Assembly: GCA_032433765.1 (NCBI GenBank)
Contig: JAVIAB010000073.1
Span: 69,697,959-69,761,958 of the forward strand
DNA from: Megaustenia siamemsis
Lineage: Eukaryota > Mollusca > Gastropoda > Stylommatophora > Ariophantidae
DNA length: 64,000 bases
Reading direction: 5' to 3'
Positions 1 through 13,872 of the stretch are shown here, piece by piece. Position 1 is the first letter of the stretch. Each line of letters opens with the position of its first letter. The position numbers and the translations under genes are program-made. Under the pieces are notes generated by a model. That model was not told where the DNA came from. It searched no databases and worked only from the letters and a program-made list of their open reading frames with translations.

Positions 1-1427
1 CGGGCAATAACATGATGTCTGGGGTAGGAGATAAGATAACATGGGCAATAACATGATGTCTGTGGTAGGAGATTAGATAACATGGGCAATAACATGATGT
101 CTGGGTAGGAGATTAGATAGCATGGGCAATAACATGATGTCTGGGGTAGGAGATTAGATAACATGGGCAATAACATGATGTCTGGGGTAGGAGATTAGAT
201 AACACGGGCAATAACATGATGTCTGGGGTAGGAGATTAGATAACATGGGCAATAACATGATGTTTGGGGTAGGAGATAAGATAACATGGGCAATAACATG
301 ATGTCTGGGGAAGGAGATTAGATAACATGGGCAATAACATGTTGTCTGGGGTAGGAGATTAGATAACATGGGCAATAACATGATGTCTGGGGTAGGAGAT
401 TAGATAACATGGGCAATAACATGATGTCTGGGGTAGGAGATTAGATAACATGGGCAATAACATGATGTCTGGGGTAGATTAGATAACATGGGCAATAACA
501 TGATGTCTGGGGTAGGAGATTAGATAACATGGGCAATAACATGATGTCTGGGGTAGGAGATTAGATAACATGGGCTATAACATGTTGTCTGGGGTAGGAG
601 ATAAAATAACATGGGCAATGACATGATGTCTGGGGTAGGAGATTAGATAACATGGGCAATAACATGATGTCTGTGGTAGGAGATAAGATAACATGGGCAA
701 TAGCATGTTGTCTGGGGTAGGAGATTAGATAACATGGGCAATAACATGATGTCTGGGGTAGGAGATTAGATAACATGGGCAATAACATGATGTCTGGGGT
801 AGGAGATAAGATAACATGGGCAATAACATGATGTCTGGGGTAGGAGATAAGATAACATGGGCAATAACATGATGTCTGTGGTAGGAGATTAGATAACACG
901 GGCAATAACATGATGTCTGGGGTAGGAGATTAGATAACATGGGCAATAACATGATGTCTGGGGTAGGAGATTAGATAACATGGGCAATAACATGTTGTCT
1001 GGGGTAGGAGATTAGATAACACGGGCAATAACATGATGTCTGGGGTAGGAGATTAGATAACATGGGCAATAACATGATGTCTGGGGTAGGAGATAAGATA
1101 ACATGGGCAATAACATGATGTCTGGGGTAGGAGATTAGATAACATGGGCAATAACATGATGTCTGGGGTAGGAGATTAGATAACATGGGCAATAACATGA
1201 TGTCTGGGGTAGGAGATTAGATAACATGGGCAATAACATGATGTCTGGGGTAGGAGATTAGATAACATGGGCAATAACATGATGTCTGGGGTAGGAGATT
1301 AGATAACATGGGCAATAACATGATGTCTGGGGTAGGAGATTAGATAACATGGGCAATAACATGATGTCTGGGGTAGGAGATTATATAACATGGGCAATAA
1401 CATGTTGTTTGGGGTAGGAGATTACAT
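1..1427. repeat. 41-bp minisatellite array
   Basis: About 35 head-to-tail copies of a 41-bp unit containing ataacatgggcaataacatg followed by atgtctggggtaggagatta. Copies differ by single substitutions (att/ata, catg/cacg, atgatg/atgttg) and one has a short deletion near 476. The array runs off the left edge, so its true length is unknown. Since 41 is not a multiple of 3, all frames read as the same 41-residue repeat, and the open frames here are artefacts. Confidence 0.95.
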
Positions 1428-1431
1428 AAGT

Positions 1432-1872
1432 GATTTAGATACGCTAAGGAATTTATGGGATACGATATTTAGACAAACTAAGGGATTTATGGGATAAGAT
1501 ATTTAGACACACTAAGGGATTTATAGGATAAGATATTTAGACACACTACGGGATTTATGGGATAGGATATTTAGACACATTAAGGGATTTATGGGATAAG
1601 AGATTTAGACACACTAAGGGATTTATGGGATAAGAGATTTAGACACACTAAGGGATTTATAGAATAACAGATTTAGACACAAGGAGGGTTTATGGGATAA
1701 GAGATTTAGACACACTAAGGGATTTATGGGATAAGGGATTTAGATACATGGGATTTATGGGATAAGAGATTTGGTTACACTAAGGGATTTATAAGATAAG
1801 AGATTTAGACACACTAAGGGATTAATGGGATAAGAGATTTAGACATATTACGGGAGTTATGGGATAAAGGAT
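1432..1872. repeat. 34-bp minisatellite array (second family)
   Basis: About 13 degenerate copies of a 34-bp unit built on gatttagacacactaaggg and atttatgggataaga. It directly follows the 41-bp array with no sequence similarity to it. It is also unrelated to the 34-bp array at 5-13.9 kb. Copies diverge more toward both ends. Confidence 0.88.
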
Positions 1873-2289
1873 TTAACGTAAAGAGGCGACATTTCCTGCA
1901 TGAACAAGCGAAGTGAAGTCGGTATTTGGGGAAACTTGGGTTGGAAATATTGAGATTGGAATTTATATGTTTGTAGATTGATCGAAATGAAGCAATAACT
2001 GATGTGCTGGGTGGGGTATTACACGAAATGAGAAACAACTTGTATGCGTTGAAGATTAAATGGACTGAGGCAGCAGTTGGTTTTTGAGCAAATAGTGGGA
2101 TACAACAATACGATGCGACAGCAATAAGTCAAGTTCGTGTTTAGCAAAGTAAGAATACTTTGTTTCATAGTTTACAACACAACGTTAAATATATGTACTA
2201 GCTACAACACAGAATTGTTAACTCTTACTTCTGTACGACTTTTATTCCTCGACCTTTTCTTACGAAATCTCGCATTTTGTGATTGTAAC
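1873..2289. other. unassigned AT-rich sequence
   Basis: I see no convincing ORF, RNA or repeat here. The small open frames contain no recognisable motif. Confidence 0.5.
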
Positions 2290-2425
2290 CAGGAGTGAAA
2301 TGTGTTAGACGAATGACAGGAAACAGCCTGAGAGATAAGATCATAAATGCAGAACAGAAAAAAAGCTAGGAATAGCCTCAGCTATATAATACATAAAGAA
2401 ACAACAGATAAAATGGTTTGACCAG
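2290..2425 (+). pseudogene. LINE-D reverse-transcriptase C-terminal fragment
   Basis: Conceptual translation with stops and a frameshift resembles the region after the RT domain seen in the better copy at 49790-50490 (minus): MTGNSLRDKI, IKLGIAPAI and then YIRKQQIKWF. Here it reads roughly MTGNSLRDKI, KKLGIASAI and YIKKQQIKWF. The fragment stops where a SINE3 piece begins. It is a dead 5'- and 3'-truncated copy. The assignment rests on the within-window match. Confidence 0.7.
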
Positions 2426-2432
2426 GTGGTTT

Positions 2433-2560
2433 GAGAGATTGCCGCAGAGAGAAATCATACATAAAAATCCCAACTGGTGCAGCCGGGATTTGAACTCACA
2501 ACTTCTCTGTCTCGAGACCGGCGTATTGCCTCGAGACCAAACATTCCTCCATCAGTCAGC
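2433..2560 (-). mobile_element. SINE3 fragment (tRNA-derived)
   Basis: The plus strand reads gccgcagagagaaatcat, then ggatttgaactcacaac and tctctgtctcgagacc, as does the longer copy at 28939-29292. Read on the minus strand, GTTCAAATCC matches a Pol III B box (GTTCRANNCC). The copy is truncated and lies against the LINE-D fragment. Confidence 0.7.
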
Positions 2561-2895
2561 TATGAATCTCTGGCCTCTTTCAGTAGAAACTTACTTGTCT
2601 TGCATAGATCGAGAAGGAAACGGTCTTTTAAACGTCTTTAAGCACCTCACCAAAAGTAGGCAAAAATACCCTTTAGGCAGGACATTTAAAGTTATCGCCA
2701 TGGAGTTATTGCAACTTTTGTTCTGAAGTTCACCGACAGCTTTAATTTGGATCTCTCCTTCGAAAACTTCCGCTGAGATTTTTTAAAGTTCTTCATTGAC
2801 TCGCCGTTTTAATGCCACACAAGAGTTTAGCTAGTGAAGCATTTAACAGGGGCGGACACCATCGTTTGACACTGTCTTACTGTTTAATTGTTCTG
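2561..2895. other. unassigned sequence
   Basis: No recognisable gene. The open frame crossing from the SINE piece has no known motif. Confidence 0.45.
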
Positions 2896-3600
2896 ATGAC
2901 GACATTTTTGCTAGTCAAGTTGATCAACAACACAGGGCCGCGTGCGCGGTGAAACCCACCTTTGCTGGTCAAGTTATTATTTAAGGGAGCAGAAACGCCT
3001 GCGACATGCAGTCGCAATAGCAGGGTCGGTGCACCATCAGCTGATCAGGGCCTTGCAGTTCTATCTCCTCGTGGTCTCTTCCGGTAACAGTCTGCGTCAA
3101 AACAGACTGGCTAACAGAAGCTAGGATCTCAGTATTCCATGTAGTGGTGGCTGTTGCTGATATAGAAGACCCAGTATTGCAGTACCTCTGCGCTGGACTA
3201 GTAGTCTCCCAGCATAGCCTGGGATTGACGAACTCCTTCTCCAGTAAGAGCCGGGAATGTCAAGAAATCCATTACAACCCGCCACATCAAAGAGTCAAAG
3301 GGCGCCCTGCTCGCATCAACTCGCGGCATTACGTCAACATCAACAGCTATTGAAGTTATTAAACAACACATGGCCGCATGCGCGGTGAAAGCCGCCTTTG
3401 CTAGTCAAGTTGATAAAAAAACACATGGCCGCATGCGCGGTGAAAGCCACCTTTGCTAGTCAGGTTGATAAACAACACATGGCCGCATGCGCAGTAAAAG
3501 CAGCCTTTGCTAGTCAAGTTGATAAACAACACATGACCACATACGTGATGAAAGCAGCCTTTGCTATGACATCTGTGAAGCGTTGCTGTTGTTATCGTTG
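2896..3600. repeat. 54-bp tandem array, interrupted by an insertion
   Basis: The unit is about 54 bp and contains ttgctagtcaagttgataaa, then cacatggccgcatgcgcggt and gaaagc. One unit lies at about 2896-2979 and about four at 3353-3560. Sequence 2980-3352 separates them and is flanked by the 9-bp direct repeat aagttatta. The unit is 18 codons long, so the plus strand is open across several units. I do not treat that as evidence for a protein. Confidence 0.75.
2980..3352. mobile_element. insertion carrying dispersed repeat R1 (copy 1)
   Basis: This segment interrupts the 54-bp array and has the 9-bp duplication aagttatta on both sides (2971-2979 and 3353-3361). Positions 3110-3350 match 61277-61545 at high identity, including gactgatatagaggatcc-like and agagccgggaatgtcaagaa stretches. 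No terminal inverted repeat is obvious, and no transposase or RT motif is visible. It looks like a short non-autonomous element. An 8-9 bp duplication would suit hAT or Mutator-like elements, but the class is not shown by the sequence. Confidence 0.6.
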
Positions 3601-3894
3601 AAGAAGAGTTATTGACGATTGCACATTATTTTTCCTGTGAGCACAGGCAGTAAATTATTTGAAGTTCTCATTCCCTAATAAATTGTCTGCTAGTCAAATT
3701 TTGTTTTCATGTTTCCGGTTCCGATCCAAGAAGGAAGATTTGTTTTTCTTCATCTCGCGACGGACGGTTGATCGATAGTTTAAGAACGCGTCATCGTAAA
3801 ACATCCATTATTATCGAAACAGAAATCTCGACTTATAAACAGTAACGATAAATACCAACCGGGATCTATCAGTATAAACAAAGCACAGGATTTT
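3601..3894. other. unassigned sequence
   Basis: Mostly unique sequence between the 54-bp array and a LINE-C fragment. Nothing recognisable. Confidence 0.4.
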
Positions 3895-4410
3895 AAAAAA
3901 TCAAATGTTATATCCACCCTTACTTATGCATGTGAGAGCTGGAAAACAACTAAAGAAATTGAAATTAAACTGGATGCATTTGAAAACAAATGCTTGATGA
4001 ACATATTTCGTATACCATGGAATGAGTTCAAGACTAATGCAGAAATAAGGGATACGACAAGGCTTCCAAAAATATCAACTATAATCAAGAGAAGAAGGTG
4101 GTCGTATGTTGGTCATTTGATGAAAAGGGATAACAAAAAAAATCCCAAAGCAGACCCTCAAATAGGAACCAGCGAGTAAAGAAAAAAAGAGGTAGACCTA
4201 GAGAAACACTAAAAAGAACATTAAAACGAGAAGCACCAACAGCAGGTATCAGCTCCCTCTCTCAGATTGAACAACTCGCCCAGTACAGAACTGTGTGGCG
4301 AGACACACTGCAGGTCCTGTGCAAGGTCTGACAGTTGAAAGATAGTCACACACAAAAGTGTAGATGTTCTGCCCCAATGTGCTAGACAGGACAATAAATA
4401 GATAAATAGG
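3895..4410 (+). pseudogene. LINE-C RT C-terminal region and 3' tail
   Basis: Translation gives the typical end of a LINE ORF2: TYACESWKTTKEIEIKLDAF, then NIFRIPWNEF, RRRWSYVGHLMKRD, RGRPRETLKRTLKRE, ISSLSQIEQLAQYRTVWRDT and a stop near 4331. The 3' end carries an ATAG-type repeat (aataaatagataaatagg). One frameshift near 4130-4150 splits the frame. The copy is 5'-truncated and dead. The same family occurs on the minus strand at 53850-55165 and 61700-62900. Confidence 0.8.
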
Positions 4411-4689
4411 AACGTTTGTATTTCTATAACCTTATACAGTGTGTGTGTGTGCGTGATGTGCGTAATTATCTGCCAATAACCATAAAAAAATATATACAAG
4501 TGATGGTTCGCACACCCTGACTGTATGTCATGTTTGACCCTCGGACAACAAAAGAATGGATCAGGCATCTCTCGATAACTCACTTGTTGGTTGGTTCGCC
4601 CTCGCAGTGGCATATACGGCAGATGTCCTGTTTCTCGGACAGAGTTGAGAGCTGTGAGTCACACCGCTCCGTGAAATGATGGGCTACAT

Positions 4690-4852
4690 TTGAAATCTCT
4701 GACTTCTGAAGAATATTCTGTGGAAGTAGAAGAGCACATACAGTTTGTTTAGGGGGAGATGTAGAAGGAGAATACATTAATGCAGTTTATTTAGAGAGAG
4801 AGGTAGAAGGAGAATACATACAGTTTGTTTAGCATTACACAAGACAAGTGGT

Positions 4853-4901
<49 letters not shown>

Positions 4902-4921
4902 GAGAGAGTGAGTGAGAGAGA
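4690..4921. repeat. short tandem repeat and (GA)n microsatellite
   Basis: Two to three ~51-bp copies containing acagtttgtttag, gtagaaggagaatacat, followed by a (GA)n tract at about 4857-4920. A short GT run lies at 4438-4452. Confidence 0.75.
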
Positions 4922-4999
4922 AAAAGAAATCATGGGTAACTCTTGGCCCCAACTATGTAAACGAAAATAGTAACAAAACATAAAAAATAGCAGCTTAGA

Positions 5000-7900
5000 A
5001 GGCGCAAAACTTGCCCTGGCTTGGGGCGTCATTAAACAAAACATAACTGCTTTGCCCTGAGTGTTATCAACAAACATAATTGACGTGTCCGGGGCGTAAT
5101 CAACCAACATACTTTCCTTGCCGGCGGGCAATATCAACCAACATATTTTTCTTACTTTAGGGCACTATCAACCAACATATTTTCCTTACTTTAGGGCACT
5201 ATCAACCAACATACTTTCCTTACTTTAGGACACTATCAACCAACATATTTTCCTTACTTTAGGACACTATCAACCAACATACTTTCCTTACTTTAGGACA
5301 CTATCAACCAACATACTTTCCTTGCTTTAAGGCGCTTTCAACCAACACACTTTCCTTGCCTGAAGGCGCTATCAACCAACATATTTTCCTTACTTTAGGG
5401 CACTATCAACCAACATATTTTCCTTACTTTAGAGCACTATCAACCAATATACTTTCCTTGCTTTAAGGCGCTATCAACCAACATACTTTCCTTGCCGGCG
5501 GGCACTATCAACCAACATATTTTCCTTACTTGAGGGCACTATCAACTAACATACCTTCCTTACTTGAGGGCACTATCAACCAACATACTTTCCTTACTTG
5601 AGGGCACTATCAACCAACATACTTTCCTTACTTGAGGTCACTATCAACCAGCATACTTTCCTTACTTGAGGGCACTATCAACCAACATATTTTCCTTGCC
5701 GGCGGGCACTATCAACCAACATATTTTCCTTGCCGGCGAGCACTATCAACCAACATATTTTCCTTGCCGGCGGGCACTATCAACCAACATATTTTCCTTA
5801 CTTTAGGGCACTTATCAACCAACATATTTTCCTTGCTTTAAGGCGCTATCAACAGACATACATTCCTTGCTTGAAGGCTCTATCAACCAAAATACTTTCC
5901 TTGCTTGATGGAAAGCACTATCAACCAATATACTTTACTTGCTTGATTGAAGGCTCTATCAACCAACATACTTTCCTTGCTTGAAGGCGCTATCAACAGA
6001 CATACATTCCTTGCTTGAAGGCTCTATCAACCAAAATACTTTCCTTGCTTGAAGGCACTATCAACCAACATACTTTCCTTGCTTGAAGGCGCTATCAACC
6101 AACATACTTTCCTTACTTGAAGGCGCTATCAACCAACATACTTTCCTTACTTGAGGACACAATCAACCAACATACTTTCCTTACTTGAAGACGCTATCAA
6201 CCAACATACTTTCCTTACTTGAGGACACAATGAACCAACATACTTTCCTTGCTTGAAGGCTCTATCAACCAACATACTTTCCTTACTTAAGGCGCTATCA
6301 ACCAACATACTTTCATTACTTGAGGACACAATCAACCAACATACTTTCCTTACTTGAGGACACAATCAACCAACATACTTTCCTTACTAAGGCACCATCA
6401 ACCAACATATTTTTCTAGCTTGATTGCGCTACCAACCAACATACTTGGCTTGCTTGAAGGCACTATCAACCAACATACTTTCCTTACTAGAGGACACAAT
6501 CAACCAACATACTTTCCTTACTAAGGCACTATCAACCAACATACTTTTCTAGCTTGATAGCGCTATCAACCAACATACTTTCCTTGCTTGAAGACGCTAT
6601 CAATCAATATACTTTACTTGCTTGAAGGCACTATCAACCAATATACTTTACTTGCTTGAAGGCGCTATCAACCAATATACTTTCCTTGCATGAGGGCGCC
6701 ATCAACCAATATACTTTCCATGCTTAAAGGCGCTATCAACCAATATACTTTCCTTGCTTGAAGGCGCTATCAAACCAATATACTTTCCTTGCATGAGGGC
6801 GCCATCAACCAATATACTTTCCTTGCTTAAAGGCGCTATCAACCAATATACTTTACTTGCTTGAAAGCGCTATCAACCAATATACTTTCCTTGCTTGAAG
6901 GCGCTATCAACCAATATACTTTCCTTGCATGAAGGCGCCATCAACCAATATACTTTCCATGCTTAAAGGCGAAATCAACCAATATACTTTACTTGCTTGA
7001 AAGCGCTATCAACCAATATACTTTCCTTGCATGAAGGCGCCATCAACCAATATACTTTCCTTGCTTAAAGGCGAAATCAACCAATATATTATTTACTTGC
7101 TTGAAGGCGCTATCAACCAATATACTTTACTTGCTTAAAAGCGAAATCAACCAATATACTTTACTTGTTTGAAGGCGCTATCAACCAATATACTTTCCTT
7201 GCTTAAAGGCGCTATCAACCAATATACTTTACTTGCATGAGGGCGCTATCAACCAATATACTTTACTTGCTTGAAGGCACTATCAACCAATATACTTTAC
7301 TTGCTTGAAGGCGCTATCAACCAATATACTTTACTTGCTTGAAGGCGCTATCAACCAATATACTTTACTTGCTTGAAGGCGCTATCAACCAATATACTTT
7401 ACTTGCTTAAAGGAGCTATCAACCAATATACTTTCCTGGCTTGAAGGCGCTATCAACAAATATACTTTCCTTGCTTGAAGGCGCTATCAACCAATATACT
7501 TTCCTTGCATGAGGGCGCTATCAACCAATATACTTGAGCATATACCTTAACCGATATACTTTCCTGGCTTAAAGGCGAAATCAACCAACATACTTTCCTT
7601 GCCGGCGGGCAATATCAACCAACATATTTTTCTTACTTTAGGGCACTATCAACCAACATATTTTCCTTACTTTAGTGCACTATCAACCAACATATTTTCC
7701 TTACTTTAGGGCACTATCAACCAACATATTTTCCTTACTTTAGGACACTATCAACCAACATACTTTCCTTACTTTAGGACACTATCAACCAACATACTTT
7801 CCTTGCTTTAAGGCGCTTTCAACCAACACACTTTCCTTGCCTGAAGGCGCTATCAACCAACATATTTTCCTTACTTTAGGGCACTATCAACCAACATATT

Positions 7901-10900
7901 TTCCTTACTTTAGAGCACTATCAACCAATATACTTTCCTTGCTTTAAGGCGCTATCAACCAACATACTTTCCTTGCCGGCGGGCACTATCAACCAACATA
8001 TTTTCCTTACTTGAGGGCACTATCAACCAACATACCTTCCTTACTTGAGGGCACTATCAACCAACATACTTTCCTTACTTGAGGGCACTATCAACCAACA
8101 TACTTTCCTTACTTGAGGGCACTATCAACCAGCATACTTTCCTTACTTGAGGGCACTATCAACCAACATATTTTCCTTGCCGGCGGGCACTATCAACCAA
8201 CATATTTTCCTTGCCGGCGAGCACTATCAACCAACATATTTTCCTTGCCGGCGGGCACTATCAACCAACATATTTTCCTTACTTTAGGGCACTTATCAAC
8301 CAACATATTTTCCTTGCTTTAAGGCGCTATCAACAGACATACATTCCTTGCTTGAAGGCTCTATCAACCAAAATACTTTCCTTGCTTGATGGAAAGCACT
8401 ATCAACCAAAATACTTTACTTGCTTGATTGAAGGCTCTATCAACCAACATACTTTCCTTGCTTTAAGGCGCTATCAACAGACATACATTCCTTGCTTGAA
8501 GGCTCTATCAACCAAAATACTTTCCTTGCTTGATGGAAACCACTATCAACCAATATACTTTACTTGCTTGATTGAAGGCTCTATCAACCAACATACTTTC
8601 CTTGCTTGAAGGCGCTATCAACAGACATACATTCCTTGCTTGAAGGCTCTATCAACCAAAATACTTTCCTTGCTTGATGGAAACCACTATCAACCAACAT
8701 ACTTTCCTTGCTTGAAGGCGCTATCAACCAACATACTTTACTTACTTGAAGGCACTATCAACCAATATACTTTCCTTGCTTGAAGGCACTATAAACCAAC
8801 ATACTTTCCTTACTTGAAGGCACTGTCAACCAATATACTTTCCTTGCTTGAAGGCACTATCAACCAACATACTTTCCTTGCTTGAAGGCGCTATCAACCA
8901 ACATACTTTCCTTACTTGAAGGCGCTATCAACCAACATACTTTCCTTACTTGAGGACACAATCAACCAACATACTTTCCTTACTAAGGCACCATCAACCA
9001 ACATATTTTTTTAGCTTGATTGCGCTACCAACCAACATACTTGGCTTGCTTGAAGGCACTATCAACCAACATACTTTCCTTACTAGAGGACACAATCAAC
9101 CAACATACTTTCCTTACTAAGGCACTATCAACCAACATACTTTTCTAGCTTGATAGCGCTATCAACCAACATACTTTCCTTGCTTGAAGACGCTATCAAT
9201 CAATATACTTTACTTGCTTGAAGGCACTATCAACCAATATACTTTACTTGCTTGAAGGCGCTATCAACCAATATACTTTCCTTGCATGAGGGCGCCATCA
9301 ACCAATATACTTTCCATGCTTAAAGGCGCTATCAACCAATATACTTTCCTTGCTTGAAGGCGCTATCAAACCAATATACTTTCCTTGCATGAGTGCGCCA
9401 TCAACCAATATACTTTCCTTGCTTAAAGGCGCTATCAACCAATATACTTTACTTGCTTGAAAGCGCTATCAACCAATATACTTTCCTTGCTTGAAGGCGC
9501 TATCAACCAATATACTTTCCTTGCATGAAGGCGCCATCAACCAATATACTTTCCATGCTTAAAGGCGAAATCAACCAATATACTTTACTTGCTTGAAAGC
9601 GCTATCAACCAATATACTTTCCTTGCATGAAGGCGCCATCAACCAATATACTTTCCTTGCTTAAAGGCGAAATCAACCAATATATTATTTACTTGCTTGA
9701 AGGCGCTATCAACCAATATACTTTACTTGCTTAAAAGCGAAATCAACCAATATACTTTACTTGTTTGAAGGCGCTATCAATCAATATACTTTCCTTGCTT
9801 AAAGGCGCTATCAACCAATATACTTTACTTGCATGAGGGCGCTATCAACCAATATACTTTACTTGCTTGAAGGCACTATCAACCAATATACTTTACTTGC
9901 TTGAAGGCGCTATCAACCAATATACTTTACTTGCTTGAAGGCGCTATCAACCAATATACTTTACTTGCTTGAAGGCGCTATCAACCAATATACTTTACTT
10001 GCTTAAAGGAGCTATCAACCAATATACTTTCCTGGCTTGAAGGCGCTATCAACAAATATACTTTCCTTGCTTGAAGGCGCTATCAACCAATATACTTTCC
10101 TTGCATGAGGGCGCTATCAACCAATATACTTGAGCATATACCTTAACCGATATACTTTCCTGGCTTAAAGGCGAAATCAACCAACATACTTTCCTTGCCG
10201 GCGGGCAATATCAACCAACATATTTTTCTTACTTTAGGGCACTATCAACCAACATATTTTCCTTACTTTAGTGCACTATCAACCAACATATTTTCCTTAC
10301 TTTAGGGCACTATCAACCAACATATTTTCCTTACTTTAGGACACTATCAACCAACATACTTTCCTTACTTTAGGACACTATCAACCAACACACTTTCCTT
10401 GCCTGAAGGCGCTATCAACCAACATATTTTCCTTACTTTAGGGCACTATCAACCAACATATTTTCCTTACTTTAGAGCACTATCAACCAATATACTTTCC
10501 TTGCTTTAAGGCGCTATCAACCAACATACTTTCCTTGCCGGCGGGCACTATCAACCAACATATTTTCCTTACTTGAGGGCACTATCAACCAACATACCTT
10601 CCTTACTTGAGGGCACTATCAACCAACATACTTTCCTTACTTGAGGGCACTATCAACCAGCATACTTTCCTTACTTGAGGGCACTATCAACCAACATATT
10701 TTCCTTGCCGGCGGGCACTATCAACCAACATATTTTCCTTGCCGGCGAGCACTATCAACCAACATATTTTCCTTGCCGGCGGGCACTATCAACCAACATA
10801 TTTTCCTTACTTTAGGGCACTTATCAACCAACATATTTTCCTTGCTTTAAGGCGCTATCAACAGACATACATTCCTTGCTTGAAGGCTCTATCAACCAAA

Positions 10901-13872
10901 ATACTTTCCTTGCTTGATGGAAAGCACTATCAACCAAAATACTTTACTTGCTTGATTGAAGGCTCTATCAACCAACATACTTTCCTTGCTTGAAGGCGCT
11001 ATCAACAGACATACATTCCTTGCTTGAAGGCTCTATCAACCAAAATACTTTCCTTGCTTGATGGAAACCACTATCAACCAATATACTTTACTTGCTTGAT
11101 TGAAGGCTCTATCAACCAACATACTTTCCTTGCTTGAAGGCGCTATCAACAGACATACATTCCTTGCTTGAAGGCTCTATCAACCAAAATACTTTCCTTG
11201 CTTGATGGAAACCACTATCAACCAACATACTTTCCTTGCTTGAAGGCGCTATCAACCAACATACTTTACTTACTTGAAGGCACTATCAACCAATATACTT
11301 TCCTTGCTTGAAGGCACTATAAACCAACATACTTTCCTTACTTGAAGGCACTGTCAACCAATATACTTTCCTTGCTTGAAGGCACTATCAACCAACATAC
11401 TTTCCTTGCTTGAAGGCGCTATCAACCAACATACTTTCCTTACTTGAAGGCGCTATCAACCAACATACTTTCCTTACTTGAGGACACAATCAACCAACAT
11501 ACTTTCCTTACTAAGGCACCATCAACCAACATATTTTTCTAGCTTGATTGCGCTACCAACCAACATACTTGGCTTGCTTGAAGGCACTATCAACCAACAT
11601 ACTTTCCTTATTAGAGGACACAATCAACCAACATACTTTCCTTACTAAGGCACTATCAACCAACATACTTTTCTAGCTTGATAGCGCTATCAACCAACAT
11701 ACTTTCCTTGCTTAAAGACGCTATCAATCAATATACTTTACTTGCTTGAAGGCACTATCAACCAATATACTTTACTTGCTTGAAGGCGCTATCAACCAAT
11801 ATACTTTCCTTGCATGAGGGCGCCATCAACCAATATACTTTCCATGCTTAAAGGCGCTATCAACCAATATACTTTCCTTGCTTGAAGGCGCTATCAACCA
11901 ATATACTTTCCTTGCATGAGGGCGCCATCAACCAATATACTTTCCTTGCTTAAAGGCGCTATCAACCTATATACTTTACTTGCTTGAAAGCGCTATCAAC
12001 CAATATACTTTCCTTGCTTGAAGGCGCTATCAACCAATATACTTTCCTTGCATGAAGGCGCCATCAACCAATATACTTTACTTGCTTGAAGGCGCCATCA
12101 ACCAATATACTTTCCTTGCTTAAAGGCGAAATCAACCAATATACTTTACTTGCTTGAAGGCGCCATCAACCAATATACTTTCCTTGCTTAAAGGCGAAAT
12201 CAACCAATATACTTTACTTGCTTGAAGGCGCTATCAACCAACATACTTTCCTTACTTGAAGGCGCTATCAACCAACATACTTTCCTTACTTGAGGACACA
12301 ATCAACCAACATACTTTCCTTACTTGAAGACGCTATCAACCAACATACCTTCCTTACTTGAGGACACAATGAACCAACATACTTTCCTTGCTTGAAGGCT
12401 CTATCAACCAATATACTTTCCTTACTTAAGGCGCTATCAACCAACATACTTTCATTACTTGAAGGCACTATCAACCAACATACTTTCCTTACTAGAGGAC
12501 ACAATCAACCAACATACTTTCCTTACTAAGGCACTATCAACCAACATACTTTTCTAGCTTGATAGCGCTATCAACCAACATACTTTCCTTGCTTGAAGAC
12601 GCTATCAATCAATATACTTTACTTGCTTGAAGGCACTATCAACCAATATACTTTACTTGCTTGAAGGCGCTATCAACCAATATACTTTCCTTGCATGAGG
12701 GCGCCATCAACCAATATACTTTCCATGCTTAAAGGCGCTATCAACCAATATACTTTCCTTGCTTGAAGGCGCTATCAACCAATATACTTTCCTTGCATGA
12801 GGGCGCCATCAACCAATATACTTTCCTTGCTTAAAGGCGCTATCAACCTATATACTTTACTTGCTTGAAAGCGCTATCAACCAATATACTTTCCTTGCTT
12901 GAAGGCGCTATCAACCAATATACTTTCCTTGCATGAAGGCGCCATCAACCAATATACTTTACTTGCTTGAAGGCGCCATCAACCAATATACTTTCCTTGC
13001 TTAAAGGCGAAATCAACCAATATACTTTACTTGCTTGAAGGCGCCATCAACCAATATACTTTCCTTGCTTAAAGGCGAAATCAACCAATATACTTTACTT
13101 GCTTGAAGGCGCCATCAACCAATATACTTTCCTTGCTTAAAGGCGCTATCAACCAATATACTTTCCTTGCTTGAAGGCGCCATCAACCAATATACTTTCC
13201 TTGCTTAAAGGCGAAATCAACCAATATACTTTACTTGCTTGAAGGCGCTATCAACCAATATTCTTTACTTGCTTAAAGGCGCTATCAACCAATATACTTT
13301 CCTTGCTTAAAGGCGCTATCAACCAATATACTTTCCTTGCTTAAAGGCGCTATCAACCAATATACTTTACTTGCATGAGGGCGCTACCAACCAATATACT
13401 TTACTTGCTTGAAGGCACTATCAACCAATATACTTTACTTGCTTGAAGGCGCTATCAACCAATATACTTTACTTGCTTGAAGGCGCTATCAACCAATATA
13501 CTTTACTTGCTTGAAGGCGCTATCAACCAATATACTTTACTTGCTTAAAGGAGCTATCAACCAATATACTTTCCTGGCTTGAAGGCGCTATCAACAAATA
13601 TACTTTCCTGGCTTGAAGGCGCTATCAACCAATATACTTTCCTTGCATGAGGGCGCTATCAACCAATATACTTTCCTGGCTTGAAGGCGCTATCAACCAA
13701 TATACTTTCCTTGCATGATGGCGCTATCAACCGATATACTTTCCTGGCTTGAAGGCGCTATCAACCAATATACTTTCCTTGCATGAAGGCGCTATCAACC
13801 AATATACTTTCCTTGCATGAGGGCGCTATCAACCAATATACTTTCCTGGCTTGAAGGCGCTATCAACCAACA
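5000..13872. repeat. 8.8-kb megasatellite of a 34-bp unit with ~2.5-kb higher-order repeats
   Basis: Roughly 250 copies of a 34-bp unit of the form caaccaatatactttccttg plus cttgaaggcgctat. Recurrent variants are ccggcggg, actttaggg, catgaggg and cttgattgaagg. The order of variants repeats: the block beginning at 5102 recurs at 7582 and 10178. The distinctive junction unit with tgagcatataccttaaccg occurs at 7534 and 10130. Block 1 is about 2480 bp and block 2 about 2596 bp. Block 3 has lost two units (68 bp) near 10390, then diverges after ~11.9 kb. The many 60-130 codon open frames are periodic artefacts. Confidence 0.96.

Noticed and set aside
1..1427. CRISPR-like array
   Set aside because: Units are contiguous with no unique spacers, and the context is eukaryotic. 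The same applies to the other arrays.
5632..5841. Identical ~69-codon ORFs at 5632, 8113 and 10641 suggesting a gene family
   Set aside because: They fall in the 34-bp megasatellite, and their recurrence reflects the ~2.5-kb higher-order repeat.
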